Assembly (NCBI GenBank): GCA_964515405.1
Contig: CAZERD010000062.1
Coordinates: 1 to 6,627, forward strand
DNA from: CAZERD01 sp964515405
GTDB taxonomy: Bacteria > Campylobacterota_A > Desulfurellia > Desulfurellales > CAZERD01
Length of the DNA stretch: 6,627 nucleotides
Reading direction: 5' to 3'
The notes under the pieces are model-generated. The model saw only the letters and a program-made list of their open reading frames with translations, had not been told where the DNA came from and made no database searches. The stretch's first letter is position 1; each line of letters begins with the position of its first letter. The translations under genes and the position numbers were made by a program. Of the stretch, positions 6,311-6,627 are shown one piece after another.

Positions 6311-6627
6311 ATGGAGGTAAAAGTGGACTTAGCATACACAATAGCTGAAGCATATTCCAACATATCATTTGAAGATCTGCCCAAAGAAGTCGTTGAAACC
6401 ACTAAAAAATTCATAATGGACACAATAGGCGTAGCCCTCGCCGGTGAAGGTGCACCTGGAATCAGAGAGGTGTACAACACACTTGAACAGTTCGGCTGTA
6501 GGGGCTACTCACATTTATTAGGTCTCCCAGGCAAATTCAGCGTACTGGACGCCACCTTTATGAATGCAGCTCTATGCCATGCGCTTGATTTTGACGACAC
6601 CATGGACGACTCGGCCACACATTGCTA
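6311..6627 (+). CDS. MmgE/PrpD family protein, N-terminal part only (cut by window end)
   Basis: The first 105 codons of a gene that continues past the window. They match the start of the MmgE/PrpD superfamily, which includes 2-methylcitrate dehydratase, cis-aconitate decarboxylase and iminodisuccinate epimerase. Visible signs are a helical opening with FEDLPKEVVETTKKFIMDTIGVALAG (split here as FEDLPKEV at 20-27 and FIMDTIGVALAG at 34-45) and the strong motif NAALCHALDFDDT at 85-97. In relatives the Asp residues here and the His shortly after (here H104) line the active site. The usual HP after the motif reads HC. The ATG at 6311 directly follows the TAA of the dehydrogenase with no gap, suggesting translational coupling. 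A GTG at 6323 is an alternative start. The gene probably provides a later step for the imported acid, but which reaction it performs cannot be told from this fragment. Confidence 0.9.
   Translation, partial: MEVKVDLAYTIAEAYSNISFEDLPKEVVETTKKFIMDTIGVALAGEGAPGIREVYNTLEQFGCRGYSHLLGLPGKFSVLDATFMNAALCHALDFDDTMDDSATHC
6313..6318 (+). promoter_or_regulatory. Possible ribosome binding site for an alternative GTG start of the MmgE/PrpD gene
   Basis: GGAGGT lies inside the first codons of the gene and four bases before an in-frame GTG at 6323. If it is the real site, the protein starts four residues later than the ATG at 6311. The competing site for 6311 is GAGGGG at 6296-6301, nine bases upstream. 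Confidence 0.45.

Overview
This 6.6 kb window reads as one tightly packed, single-direction operon in an anaerobic bacterium. It holds a GntR/FCD regulator, a complete three-part TRAP transporter for an organic acid, an iron-sulfur electron-transfer protein, a matching FAD dehydrogenase, and the start of an MmgE/PrpD family enzyme. All seven genes are on the + strand. The gaps between them are 22, 53, 12, 31, 11 and 0 nt. Most starts are fixed by a good Shine-Dalgarno sequence, so this is bacterial DNA. Ile codons are mostly ATA and Arg codons mostly AGA/AGG, at a moderate GC content. That codon use, a TRAP transporter beside a CCG-domain Fe-S protein, and no sign of an oxygen-linked respiratory gene suggest an anaerobic and perhaps thermophilic bacterium. 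A member of the Synergistota or Thermotogota would fit, but that is inference and not proven here.

Layout. 2-727: GntR-family regulator of the FCD subclass, whose true start may lie just upstream of the window. 750-1787: periplasmic binding protein DctP with a signal peptide. 1793-1817: a perfect inverted repeat in the dctP-dctQ gap, with no following T-run. 1841-2347: small membrane subunit DctQ. 2360-3673: large membrane subunit DctM. 3705-4871: protein with two [4Fe-4S] motifs followed by two CCG domains (GlcF/HdrD-like). 4883-6310: GlcD-like FAD-linked dehydrogenase. 6311-end: MmgE/PrpD family protein, cut by the window edge.

How the genes probably work together (inference). The TRAP system imports a carboxylate using a sodium gradient. 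The FAD protein oxidises it, or a derivative, probably at a 2-hydroxy acid-like position, and passes electrons to the Fe-S protein. The MmgE/PrpD enzyme then carries out a dehydration, decarboxylation or isomerisation step. The regulator would sense the substrate or an intermediate. The substrate cannot be named from the sequence.

The most notable points are specific departures from family consensus. The FAD protein keeps the His/His/Glu metal site of the 2-hydroxy acid dehydrogenases but has Trp where the neighbouring His is expected, and its GDGN motif is replaced. The first CCG domain of the Fe-S protein has lost its CxxC pair. A strong hairpin sits between dctP and dctQ. I found no tRNA, rRNA, CRISPR array, insertion sequence or recognisable promoter. 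No stretch of more than 53 nt lacks a gene.
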